DNA of 25,393 bases, from NCBI GenBank assembly GCA_035271585.1, contig DATERL010000018.1:1-25393 (forward strand), read 5' to 3'. Of the stretch, positions 1-7,113 are shown one piece after another. Every line of letters starts with the position of its first letter. Within the stretch, counting starts at the first letter, position 1. Made by a program: the position numbers and the translations under genes. A model generated the notes under the pieces. The model made no database searches, had not been told where the DNA came from, and saw only the letters and a program-made list of their open reading frames with translations. The stretch comes from Roseimarinus sp035271585 (GTDB taxonomy: Bacteria > Bacteroidota > Bacteroidia > Bacteroidales > Prolixibacteraceae).

Positions 1-1208
1 CCGCCACGAATCCTGCTGGTCCTTGGTCTGATCCGGTTTGGGTGGGCAACTGGAATGTCGATCCATCCATCATGTTTGCTAACGACAGTATGTACTGGAT
101 CAGTCCCGATAATAAGGGCAATTTCATGGTTGGTACTTTCGATCCCGTAAAAAAGAAGTTCATTACACCCTTGCAATTAGTGGCCTCAGGTTTAGGTGGT
201 TCATCGCCCGAAGCGCCGCACATGTATAAAATTAATGAATATTATTACCTGATGTCGGCCGAAGGGGGAACGGGTTACGAACACCGCGAAGTGATTCAAC
301 GAAGCAAATCACCCTATGGCCCATTTGAAGCAAGTCCATACAATCCGGTTATTTCAAATATGAATGTGCCCGAAAGTCCTTTCCATGCCATTGGTCATGC
401 CGATTTGGTGCAATTGTCTGATAAAAGTTGGTGGTTGGTTTGTTTGGGAATACGTCCTAAAGGAGGACGGTATCAGCATTTAGGCCGCGAAACATTTTTG
501 GCTCCGGTTAAATGGACGGAAGATGGTTGGCCCATTGGGGGCGATAATGGGAATATGATAGAAGAGTTCCCTGCTCCAAACCTTCCTGAGCACATTTGGG
601 AAAAAGATTTGGTACGTGATGATTTTAATAATCAAAAGCTTGGCTTGCAATGGAACTTTCTTCGGAATCCTTATGATGCCGATTGGTCGCTTACCGAAAA
701 GCCTGGCTATTTGAGGTTGAGGGGTTCAAAAGTGAGCTTGAAAGAAAACGATTCGCCCGCTTTTGTAGGGCGCAGACAATCTGATTTCAATATGGAAGCT
801 TCAACTAAGCTGATTTTCAATCCGGAAGTTGAAAATGAAGAAGCCGGTTTGGTGGTGCGCGGCAACGATGCTAACCATTTCAGTTTGGTAATTACCCAAC
901 GCAAAGGAAAACGGGTGGTGCTTTTCAGAAAATACCTTCAAGATAAAGTTGAAAGCGAAGAATACAAAGAAATTTCAAAAGGCGATGTGGTGCTGAAAAT
1001 AAGTGCAACAGAACTGGAATACAAATTCTGGGTACAAGCCAAAGGGGAAAAAGCGACATTGGTTGGCACTGCTGCTACCAAAGATATTTCGAACGAAAAA
1101 ATTGGTGGGTTTATTGGTGCGTTTATCGGAATGTATGCTTCAGGTAATGGTAGCGTAAACACCAACCCCGCCGATTTCGATTGGTTCGATTATGATGGGA
1201 AGGATTGA
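1..1208 (+). CDS. Glycoside hydrolase family 43 enzyme (beta-xylosidase/alpha-L-arabinofuranosidase type), 5'-truncated by window edge
   Basis: The frame is open from the first bases (codons begin at position 3), so the gene starts upstream of the window. The GTG at 42 is internal: the residues before it (ATNPAGPWSDPVW) already read as GH43 blade sequence. Visible GH43 marks are the DPSIMF motif with the pKa-modulating Asp (codon at 60-62), the general acid Glu in PEAPHMYK (codon at 210-212), and the GHADLVQ...WWLVCLGIRP block. The catalytic base Asp would lie upstream and is not visible. From about nt 610 to the end is a concanavalin-like C-terminal domain of the GH43 C2 type, ending DFDWFDYDGKD. 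Family activities are exo-cleavage of xylose or arabinose from hemicellulose side chains; the exact sugar cannot be read here. A 260-nt structured gap separates it from the next gene, so it probably ends an upstream transcription unit of the same locus. Confidence 0.88.
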   Translation, partial: ATNPAGPWSDPVWVGNWNVDPSIMFANDSMYWISPDNKGNFMVGTFDPVKKKFITPLQLVASGLGGSSPEAPHMYKINEYYYLMSAEGGTGYEHREVIQRSKSPYGPFEASPYNPVISNMNVPESPFHAIGHADLVQLSDKSWWLVCLGIRPKGGRYQHLGRETFLAPVKWTEDGWPIGGDNGNMIEEFPAPNLPEHIWEKDLVRDDFNNQKLGLQWNFLRNPYDADWSLTEKPGYLRLRGSKVSLKENDSPAFVGRRQSDFNMEASTKLIFNPEVENEEAGLVVRGNDANHFSLVITQRKGKRVVLFRKYLQDKVESEEYKEISKGDVVLKISATELEYKFWVQAKGEKATLVGTAATKDISNEKIGGFIGAFIGMYASGNGSVNTNPADFDWFDYDGKD

Positions 1209-1240
1209 GATGAAATATAAATGTTTCAAAAAGAACAGAC

Positions 1241-1287
1241 GACCCGGAAAGGGTCAAATATCAATAACCTTGGGTTTTAAACCGGGG
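1241..1287. repeat. Possible REP-like element: two neighbouring hairpins
   Basis: GACCC-GGAAA-GGGTC (1241-1255) forms a 5-bp stem with a 5-nt loop. CTTGGGTTTTAAACCGGGG (1269-1287) pairs TTT with AAA and GG with CC, then has one mismatch, two G-T pairs and a final C-G pair. The pair of hairpins just after a stop codon could act as a weak terminator or RNA stabiliser for the GH43 transcript, or be a copy of a dispersed repeat. Neither has a following T-run. Confidence 0.35.
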
Positions 1288-1367
1288 CTAAGCGAGACAT
1301 CAACTTTCGACCACGGTAGCCACCTCATTAAAGCGATAACGATCTATGGCCGGAAAACAGTATTACT

Positions 1368-1389
1368 TAATAAATATTGGTATTTATTA
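1368..1389. repeat. Perfect inverted repeat, 9-bp arms with TTGG loop
   Basis: TAATAAATA (1368-1376) and TATTTATTA (1381-1389) are exact reverse complements around TTGG. The stem is entirely A/T, so as RNA it would be weak. It may mark the end of the repeat-like element or contribute to termination before the downstream promoter. Confidence 0.5.
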
Positions 1390-1394
1390 TTGTA

Positions 1395-1446
1395 TTGACA
1401 TATAGTTATTTAGTGAATTATGTCATTAGTAGCGTAGCAAGCGCTT
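1395..1446 (+). promoter_or_regulatory. Candidate promoter/operator of the main PUL operon
   Basis: An inverted repeat TGACATA (1396-1402), 16-nt spacer, TATGTCA (1419-1425) lies 50-80 nt before the first gene of the operon. It overlaps a TTGACA hexamer at 1395-1400, which sits 17 nt before TTATGT. Downstream is the perfect palindrome AAGCGCTT (1439-1446), whose form fits the central-CG operator half-sites of LacI-family regulators. The usual Bacteroidota TAnnTTTG -7 box is not evident, so the promoter call is weak; the symmetric sites are directly visible. No regulator gene lies in the window. Confidence 0.35.
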
Positions 1447-1475
1447 AAAATAAATGAAAAACTTAGATAGTGAAA

Positions 1476-3530
1476 ATGATGAAAATGAAACTGAAAATAT
1501 TCAATATGCTATTTACAGTTCTCACCCTTTTTCTTTTGGGAACTGGCGTGAATGCACAAGTCCTTTATGTTGGTGCCAACTACCATCCGCACGACGATAA
1601 AAACCCTAAAAAAATAAAGAAAGACATTGAATTGATGAAAGATGCCGGACTGAATGTCGTCCGCTTGGGGCACTTGGCTTGGGATAGTTACGAACCTGCC
1701 GATGGACAATTCGACTTTGAATGGTTTGACGAAGCAATGGATTTATTTGCTAAAGCTAAAATAGATGTGATTCTCGATATTGCCATTCGTCCTGCACCAA
1801 TTTGGCTCCACCAAAAGTTCCCATCAATCGACGTTGTTGATGCCAACGGTAGTCTGCTTTATCCAAACCATCGTTATATGGACGATGTTGGCGACCCTAA
1901 TTACCAGAAATATGCACTTCGCTTTACCGATGCCATTTCAAAACGCTATGCCAAACACCCGGCTTTATTGGCTTTTGGTATCGACAACGAATCGGGCGAC
2001 GGGCCAATTTCTTATTCCGAAACCGTACGTCAACGCTTCGTAGGTTGGTTGAAAAACAGGTATGGCACGCTCGATAAACTGAACGATGCCTGGGCAACAC
2101 ACCGCTGGTCGCGCAGGCTGAACAGCTTCGACGAAGTGGGTTTGCCCGCTGCTGGATCGAAAAACGGCGCACCTGAAAAAATCCTCGATTTCCGACGCTT
2201 TGTTTCCGACGAAGTCAACGAAATTTTGTTCAAAGTACTTGATGTAGTGAATACCAACGCCCCCAATGCTCTTACCAACACCAACGCCTGGTACTACAGT
2301 TGGATGAAATATTTCGACTATTCTCAAATTGCCTATTCTGGTAAAATGACACGTCAAGGCTGTGGTTTCTATCCGGGTAATTCACTTACCACTATATGGG
2401 GCGACATGAATGCAGCCTTTGGTATTCAGCGCATTCAGTTCGAAAGCGACGAGCCTTTTTGGTGCAACGAGTTCAACACCATGGCATCGGTGCCCAATTC
2501 CATACGAAAATCAGCTTATGTTACCTTAATGTACGGCAACCAAATGGTTTGCGGTTGGACCTGGCAAAGCATGTGGGCGGGCGAAGAACAGTATTTGCAA
2601 GGTATGATTGACTGGGCCGGACTTCCCAATCGTAAATACGATGAATACAAGCAAATTGCCACCGAATTCAAAAAGATTGAAAAATATTTTCCCTATAAAT
2701 CAAAAGCCGAGGTAGGTTTGGCCTTTTCGTTCCCCAGCCAGATTGCAAGCGGCTCATTTCCTGTTCAGCACGAAAATCAGGCACAAGCCTGTTGGGACAT
2801 GTTCTTCTGGCGAAATATGGATTGCAAGATGCTTGAAATCACACAAAGCGAACTCAATTACAAGCTCTTATTTGTGCCCGGAATGGCCGTAATGAATCAA
2901 ACATCGGCACAAAAAATTCGCAACTATGTGCAAAACGGTGGCACGGTAATCATGACCGCCAATTCGGCCATTGTTGACACTACTGGTCAGGTGTTTAAAA
3001 GCACCCTCCCGGGAATGTTGAGCGACGTTTTCGGAATACGTGTTTCCGGTTATGAGGAAAGTGACGCGATGAACCAGATTTCAAAAAAAGGTTATACTGG
3101 CAAAAAGCTGGAGTTCACTTACAAAGGTAAGGCGGGCGATGTAGAATCGGCATGGTTCGACATTCTTGAGCCTAAAGGTGCCGAGGTGATTGGAAAACTC
3201 ACAAGTCTTGACAAAGATTATCCGATCATGACTTCAAATAAATACGGAAAAGGCCGTGCCATTTACGTGGGTTTGCCTGCCAACGGCAATGTGTTGGGCA
3301 GTGTGGTCGATGACCTGATCAAAGAGCTGGGCATCAAAAAGGGTCCCGAAGTACCAACAGGCGTAATGGCAAGGCAGATCGACGATAAGCACTTCCTTTA
3401 CCTCAACACCAGCGGCGAACCCAAAGAAGTCAAAATCAACGGAAAGTCGCGCAGCATTCTATTCGACAAGGAATATTCTGGCAATTTCACCATTGCGCCT
3501 TATGAACCGGAGTTTATTGAATTAAAATAA
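1476..3530 (+). CDS. GH42-type beta-galactosidase, secreted
   Basis: Predicted to release terminal beta-linked galactose from oligosaccharides, probably in the periplasm. ATG at 1476 is preferred over the in-frame GTG at 1470 and gives 684 aa. Residues 1-28 form a signal peptide ending GVNAQ with no lipobox. The TIM barrel follows: YVGANYHP, RLGHLAWDSYEP, the acid/base Glu172 in FGIDNESG, then the GH42-like LDKLNDAWAT region. Glu332 in FWCNEFN is the likely nucleophile, followed by CGWTWQSMW. From about residue 400 comes a beta-galactosidase trimerisation-like flavodoxin fold (KLLFVPGMAVMNQ, NYVQNGGTVIMTAN), then a small beta domain. Length and domain order fit GH42. It is the first gene after the structured gap and starts a tightly spaced operon; GH5 begins 41 nt downstream. 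Beta-galactosidase is the common family activity; other galactosidic specificities are possible. Confidence 0.85.
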   Translation: MMKMKLKIFNMLFTVLTLFLLGTGVNAQVLYVGANYHPHDDKNPKKIKKDIELMKDAGLNVVRLGHLAWDSYEPADGQFDFEWFDEAMDLFAKAKIDVILDIAIRPAPIWLHQKFPSIDVVDANGSLLYPNHRYMDDVGDPNYQKYALRFTDAISKRYAKHPALLAFGIDNESGDGPISYSETVRQRFVGWLKNRYGTLDKLNDAWATHRWSRRLNSFDEVGLPAAGSKNGAPEKILDFRRFVSDEVNEILFKVLDVVNTNAPNALTNTNAWYYSWMKYFDYSQIAYSGKMTRQGCGFYPGNSLTTIWGDMNAAFGIQRIQFESDEPFWCNEFNTMASVPNSIRKSAYVTLMYGNQMVCGWTWQSMWAGEEQYLQGMIDWAGLPNRKYDEYKQIATEFKKIEKYFPYKSKAEVGLAFSFPSQIASGSFPVQHENQAQACWDMFFWRNMDCKMLEITQSELNYKLLFVPGMAVMNQTSAQKIRNYVQNGGTVIMTANSAIVDTTGQVFKSTLPGMLSDVFGIRVSGYEESDAMNQISKKGYTGKKLEFTYKGKAGDVESAWFDILEPKGAEVIGKLTSLDKDYPIMTSNKYGKGRAIYVGLPANGNVLGSVVDDLIKELGIKKGPEVPTGVMARQIDDKHFLYLNTSGEPKEVKINGKSRSILFDKEYSGNFTIAPYEPEFIELK

Positions 3531-3553
3531 AGAGAAAAAAATAAAAACAGAGC

Positions 3554-3565
3554 AACAATATTGTT
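3554..3565. promoter_or_regulatory. Perfect 12-bp palindrome just before the GH5 start codon
   Basis: AACAATATTGTT equals its own reverse complement and ends 6 nt before the GH5 ATG, in the leader where ribosomes bind. It could be a protein-binding site or a very weak hairpin. It may also be chance in A/T-rich spacer DNA. Confidence 0.3.
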
Positions 3566-3571
3566 ATTAAA

Positions 3572-4990
3572 ATGAAGAGCAAATTTGAGTTACTTTTTCG
3601 GCTTTTTAAAAAAGCAAGGCTGACCCTAATTATTGGACTATTTATCGTTTCAACAGCAAAAGCTCAATTACCGACTGCCCAGCAAATTGCTGATCAACTG
3701 GAAATAGGGATCAACCTCGGTAATACCCTTGAAGCTATTTGTGGAGAAGATGCTTGGGGAGCTGGCCACACTTCACAACAACTCATCGATTCGATTAAAG
3801 CCGCAGGATTCAACACCATACGCATCCCGGTGGCATGGTTCTGCCATTCCGATACCGTCAACAATATTATTGACGAAGATTGGATCGCTCGTGTAAAAGA
3901 GGTGGTTGACTACTGTTACAATGCTGGATTGTATGTAGTAATGAATGCCCATTGGGATAAAGGTTGGCTCGAAAATAGGGTTAACCAGGCTAACCAGGCA
4001 GAGGTAAACCAAAGGCAACATGCCTATTGGACGCAAATTGCCGGGTATTTTAAAGACTACGACGAACGCCTGATGTTTGCAGGTGCCAACGAACCCAATG
4101 TGCACGATGCTACAGCCATGTCGGTGCTGATGACCTACCATCAAACATTTATTGATGCGGTGAGAGCTACCGGAGGAAACAACAGTTCCCGCACCCTTAT
4201 CATTCAAGGGCCTGCAACCGATATCGACGAGACCAACAAGTTGATGAACACCCTTCCAATCGATGTGATCAACGACCGCTTAATGGTTGAAATACATTAT
4301 TATACTCCTTATCAATTCTGCCTAATGTCAAAAGATGAAAGTTGGGGCAAGATGTTCTATTATTGGGGAAAACAAAACCATTCAAAAACAGATGCTGGCC
4401 GTAACGCCTCTTGGGGCGAAGAAAAGGATGTGGAAAAACTTTTCGGTGTAATGAAAACGAAATTTATCGACAAGGGTATTCCTGTTATCCTTGGCGAATA
4501 CGGGGCTTATAAACGAAAGTTGAATCCGCCTTTAGAACAGGCACTCCATGATGCTTCGGTAGAATACTATTTAAGGTATGTTACTAAATCGGTTATCGAA
4601 AAGGGCATAATCCCCTATTATTGGGATACACCCGGGGGCATGTTTGAACGCAGTACCGGTGCTGTGCGCGATCGCGGTGTACTTAATGCCATTATGCAGG
4701 TCGAAAGCGATTCAATAGCTACCGGATTCAAATCAACTAAGGAAGGCAACATAAAAATGTTTCCCAATCCCTTCAGAAACGAGATCAACCTCTCAATTGG
4801 CAATTACAACGATATTAGCAAAATAGCTATTTATAGCTTGATGGGCTGTTTGGCTGAAACCATTGAGAAACCAGCCATAACAAATTACATGCAAATAGGG
4901 TCCTCCTTACAGAATGGGATCTATATCGTAAAAGTATATGGAGAAGATGAGACAATATCGTACAAAATATTTAAAAACATTAAAATTTAA
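3572..4990 (+). CDS. GH5 endo-beta-glucanase/xyloglucanase-like enzyme with T9SS type A sorting domain
   Basis: Probably the backbone-cutting endo-enzyme of the locus, acting outside the cell. Residues 1-32 are a long signal peptide ending STAKAQ. The catalytic barrel (about 35-385) shows GINLGNTLEA, RIPVAW, VVMNAHWDKGW, the acid/base Glu174 in AGANEPNV, HYYTP at 252-256 and the nucleophile Glu309 in VILGEYGAYK. The NLGNTLEA signature and spacing resemble subfamily GH5_4 and related bacterial cellulases, where endo-glucanase and endo-xyloglucanase activities are known; the subfamily is not proven. Residues about 398-472 (MFPNPFRNEI, ISKIAIYSLMG, LQNGIYIVKV, KIFKNIKI) form a T9SS type A C-terminal signal, implying export through the outer membrane and surface attachment or release. 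The gene lies between GH42 and GH29 with gaps of 41 and 31 nt. Confidence 0.9.
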   Translation: MKSKFELLFRLFKKARLTLIIGLFIVSTAKAQLPTAQQIADQLEIGINLGNTLEAICGEDAWGAGHTSQQLIDSIKAAGFNTIRIPVAWFCHSDTVNNIIDEDWIARVKEVVDYCYNAGLYVVMNAHWDKGWLENRVNQANQAEVNQRQHAYWTQIAGYFKDYDERLMFAGANEPNVHDATAMSVLMTYHQTFIDAVRATGGNNSSRTLIIQGPATDIDETNKLMNTLPIDVINDRLMVEIHYYTPYQFCLMSKDESWGKMFYYWGKQNHSKTDAGRNASWGEEKDVEKLFGVMKTKFIDKGIPVILGEYGAYKRKLNPPLEQALHDASVEYYLRYVTKSVIEKGIIPYYWDTPGGMFERSTGAVRDRGVLNAIMQVESDSIATGFKSTKEGNIKMFPNPFRNEINLSIGNYNDISKIAIYSLMGCLAETIEKPAITNYMQIGSSLQNGIYIVKVYGEDETISYKIFKNIKI

Positions 4991-5021
4991 GTTGAAGTAT
5001 GATCTTTAAAACGAATATGTT

Positions 5022-7103
5022 ATGAAAATAAATCTATTGATCGGGATTATCTTATCGCTAAGTATAATCTTCTCAAATTGCACCAATATAACACCTCCTG
5101 ACGCGCATGGCCCGGTGCCAACCGAAAATCAAATGAGCTGGCAAGAGATGGAATACTACGCATTTATCCATTTCTCGCTGAATACATACACCGACCAGTC
5201 GTGGGGGTTTGGTAACGAAGATGTGAACTTGTTTAATCCCGACAGTCTGGATACCCGGCAATGGGCTCGTATTTGCAAAGAAGCGGGCATGAAAGGCATC
5301 ATCATCACAGCCAAGCATCATTGTGGATTTTGCCTTTGGCCCACCGAAACAACCGAATATTCGGTTAACAATGCTCCGTGGAAAGACGGCAAGGGCGACG
5401 TGCTGCGCGAAATGGCCGATGCCTGCAAAGAGTACGGACTGAAACTGGGTATTTACGTTTCGCCTTGGGACCGCAACCATCCCGACTACGGAAAACCCGA
5501 ATACATCACCGTTTTCCGGAACCAAATCAAAGAAGTGCTGACCAATTACGGTGAAGTTTTCGAAATTTGGTTCGACGGAGCCCACGGAGGAACAGGCTAT
5601 TACGGTGGCGCTTACGGTGAAAGAAATGTTGACCGCACCACTTACTACGACTGGCAGCCCACCTATAAAATGATACGCAAACTACAGCCAGGTATCGTAA
5701 TCTGGAACGACGGCGGCGACCGTGCCGATTTGCGCTGGGTGGGAACCGAGGAAGGTTATGTGAGCGAAACCAATTGGAGCTTGTTAAACGCCACAGGCGA
5801 TGTTCCCTGGGGAATGTTGCATTACGGCGTTGAAAACGGCGATTCGTGGGTGCCAGCCGAAGTGAACACTTCGATCCGTCCCGAGTGGTTTTACCACCCC
5901 GCCGAGGACGATAAAGTGAAATCCGTACCTTATTTAATGGAAACCTACTATAACTCCATTGGCCACAACGGCACACTGTTACTCAACTTCCCCATTATGC
6001 CCAACGGTTTGATACATTCTACCGATGAAGAAATGGTCCTTGGTTTTGCACAAGCAGTAAAGGAATCGTTTTCCGTGAACTTGGCCGAAAAAGCGAAAAC
6101 CGAAGCGTCGAACGTTCGCGGAAACTCAAAGAAATTCAATGCGTCCAAGGCCGTCGATGGCAACACCGAAACCTATTGGGCAACCGACGATAGTGTTACA
6201 ACGGCATCGATGACCATTGATTTGGGCAAACCGTCCCTCATCAACCGTTTTATGGCCCAGGAGTACATTCGCTTGGGTCAGCGCGTTAAATCGTTTACAG
6301 TTGAAGCTTTTACAGAAGGCGATTGGAAAGAAATTTCAAGAGGAACCACCATTGGTTACAAGCGCATTGTGCGTTTCTCAAGCGTGAACGCTTCGAAAGT
6401 GCGCTTCACAATTTCAGATTCAAAAGCATGTCCGCTCATTTCCAATATCGGAATTTACAATGCGCCAGTCTTTCTAAATGCTCCATCGATAGCGCGCAAC
6501 CAAAATGGCGAGGTTTCGATTTCTACCAACGACATTGGTCCCATTTTCTACTACACGCTTGACGGCAGCGAGCCAACAACCGAATCGAAGGTGTACACCG
6601 CACCTTTCATTGCCGATGGAAAAGTTGAAGTGAAAGCCATTGCAACCGAACCCGCTACGGGCAAAAGCAGTCCCGTTGGCTCTGAGAAATTTGACATTTC
6701 GAAAAAAGATTGGAAAGTAGTTGGAATCGATGATGCCGAGGTGAGCAAAATATTCGACGGAAACCCATCGACCACCTGGCACAAACGCGGTGAAAAGGTG
6801 ATGCCCTTCGATTTGGTTATCGACTTTGGCAACACCCACAATCTTAGCGGTTTCAAATACTTGCCCGACCAGAATAAATGGAGCTCAGGCATTATTAAGA
6901 ACTACCAATTCTATGTTTCAACCGACAACGTAAAGTGGAACCTGGTACGCGAAGGCGAGTTTTCGAACATCAAAAACAATCCGGTGTGGCAAATCAAAAA
7001 TTTCAACCCGGTGAATGCCCGTTACATCAAGTTCCGAGCATTGAAAAATACTTGGGGCGACCAGATTGCTGGGTTTGCCGAAGTAAAATTAATCACTGAA
7101 TAA
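5022..7103 (+). CDS. GH29 alpha-L-fucosidase, multidomain lipoprotein
   Basis: Predicted to remove alpha-L-fucose from side chains. Residues 1-20 look like a lipoprotein signal (IIFSNC, Cys20), with no acidic run after the Cys, so a periplasmic location is more likely than the surface. The barrel shows AFIHFSLNTYTDQSWG, IITAKHHCGFCLWPT, the nucleophile Asp185 in EIWFDGAHGG, and Glu280 in WVPAEVNTSIRP as the probable acid/base. This pattern fits the GH29-B type, which often prefers branched alpha-1,3/1,4-linked fucose. After about residue 355 come an F5/8 type C (discoidin-like) domain, a chitobiase C-terminal-like module (FYYTLDGSEPT, about 485-550) and a second F5/8-like domain (about 575-693) ending VKLITE. 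At 693 aa it is longer than a bare GH29 because of these modules. GH2 starts 10 nt downstream. Confidence 0.92.
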   Translation: MKINLLIGIILSLSIIFSNCTNITPPDAHGPVPTENQMSWQEMEYYAFIHFSLNTYTDQSWGFGNEDVNLFNPDSLDTRQWARICKEAGMKGIIITAKHHCGFCLWPTETTEYSVNNAPWKDGKGDVLREMADACKEYGLKLGIYVSPWDRNHPDYGKPEYITVFRNQIKEVLTNYGEVFEIWFDGAHGGTGYYGGAYGERNVDRTTYYDWQPTYKMIRKLQPGIVIWNDGGDRADLRWVGTEEGYVSETNWSLLNATGDVPWGMLHYGVENGDSWVPAEVNTSIRPEWFYHPAEDDKVKSVPYLMETYYNSIGHNGTLLLNFPIMPNGLIHSTDEEMVLGFAQAVKESFSVNLAEKAKTEASNVRGNSKKFNASKAVDGNTETYWATDDSVTTASMTIDLGKPSLINRFMAQEYIRLGQRVKSFTVEAFTEGDWKEISRGTTIGYKRIVRFSSVNASKVRFTISDSKACPLISNIGIYNAPVFLNAPSIARNQNGEVSISTNDIGPIFYYTLDGSEPTTESKVYTAPFIADGKVEVKAIATEPATGKSSPVGSEKFDISKKDWKVVGIDDAEVSKIFDGNPSTTWHKRGEKVMPFDLVIDFGNTHNLSGFKYLPDQNKWSSGIIKNYQFYVSTDNVKWNLVREGEFSNIKNNPVWQIKNFNPVNARYIKFRALKNTWGDQIAGFAEVKLITE

Positions 7104-7113
7104 TTCAGAGAAA

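Larger units (their letters stand above)
1209..1475. other. Structured non-coding gap between GH43 and the main operon
   Basis: This 267-nt stretch has no convincing gene. Reading left to right it holds a short GC-containing hairpin (1241-1255), an imperfect GGTTT/AAACC hairpin (1269-1287), a perfect 9-bp A/T stem with a TTGG loop (1368-1389), a 7-bp inverted repeat with 16-nt spacing (1396-1425) and an 8-bp palindrome (1439-1446). The first half resembles the stem-rich dispersed intergenic repeats seen in Bacteroidota; this is an impression that needs a genome-wide copy search. The second half is the probable promoter/operator region of the operon starting at 1476. Confidence 0.5.

Noticed and set aside
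42..44. GTG at 42 as the start of the GH43 gene
   Set aside because: The frame is open to the left edge and encodes GH43-like residues before the GTG, and the catalytic-base blade and signal peptide would be missing.
1192..1398. 68-codon open frame overlapping the GH43 end
   Set aside because: It overlaps the GH43 3' end and then runs through hairpin-rich intergenic DNA. It has no signal, domain or plausible start context, and its composition follows the stem-loops rather than coding sequence.
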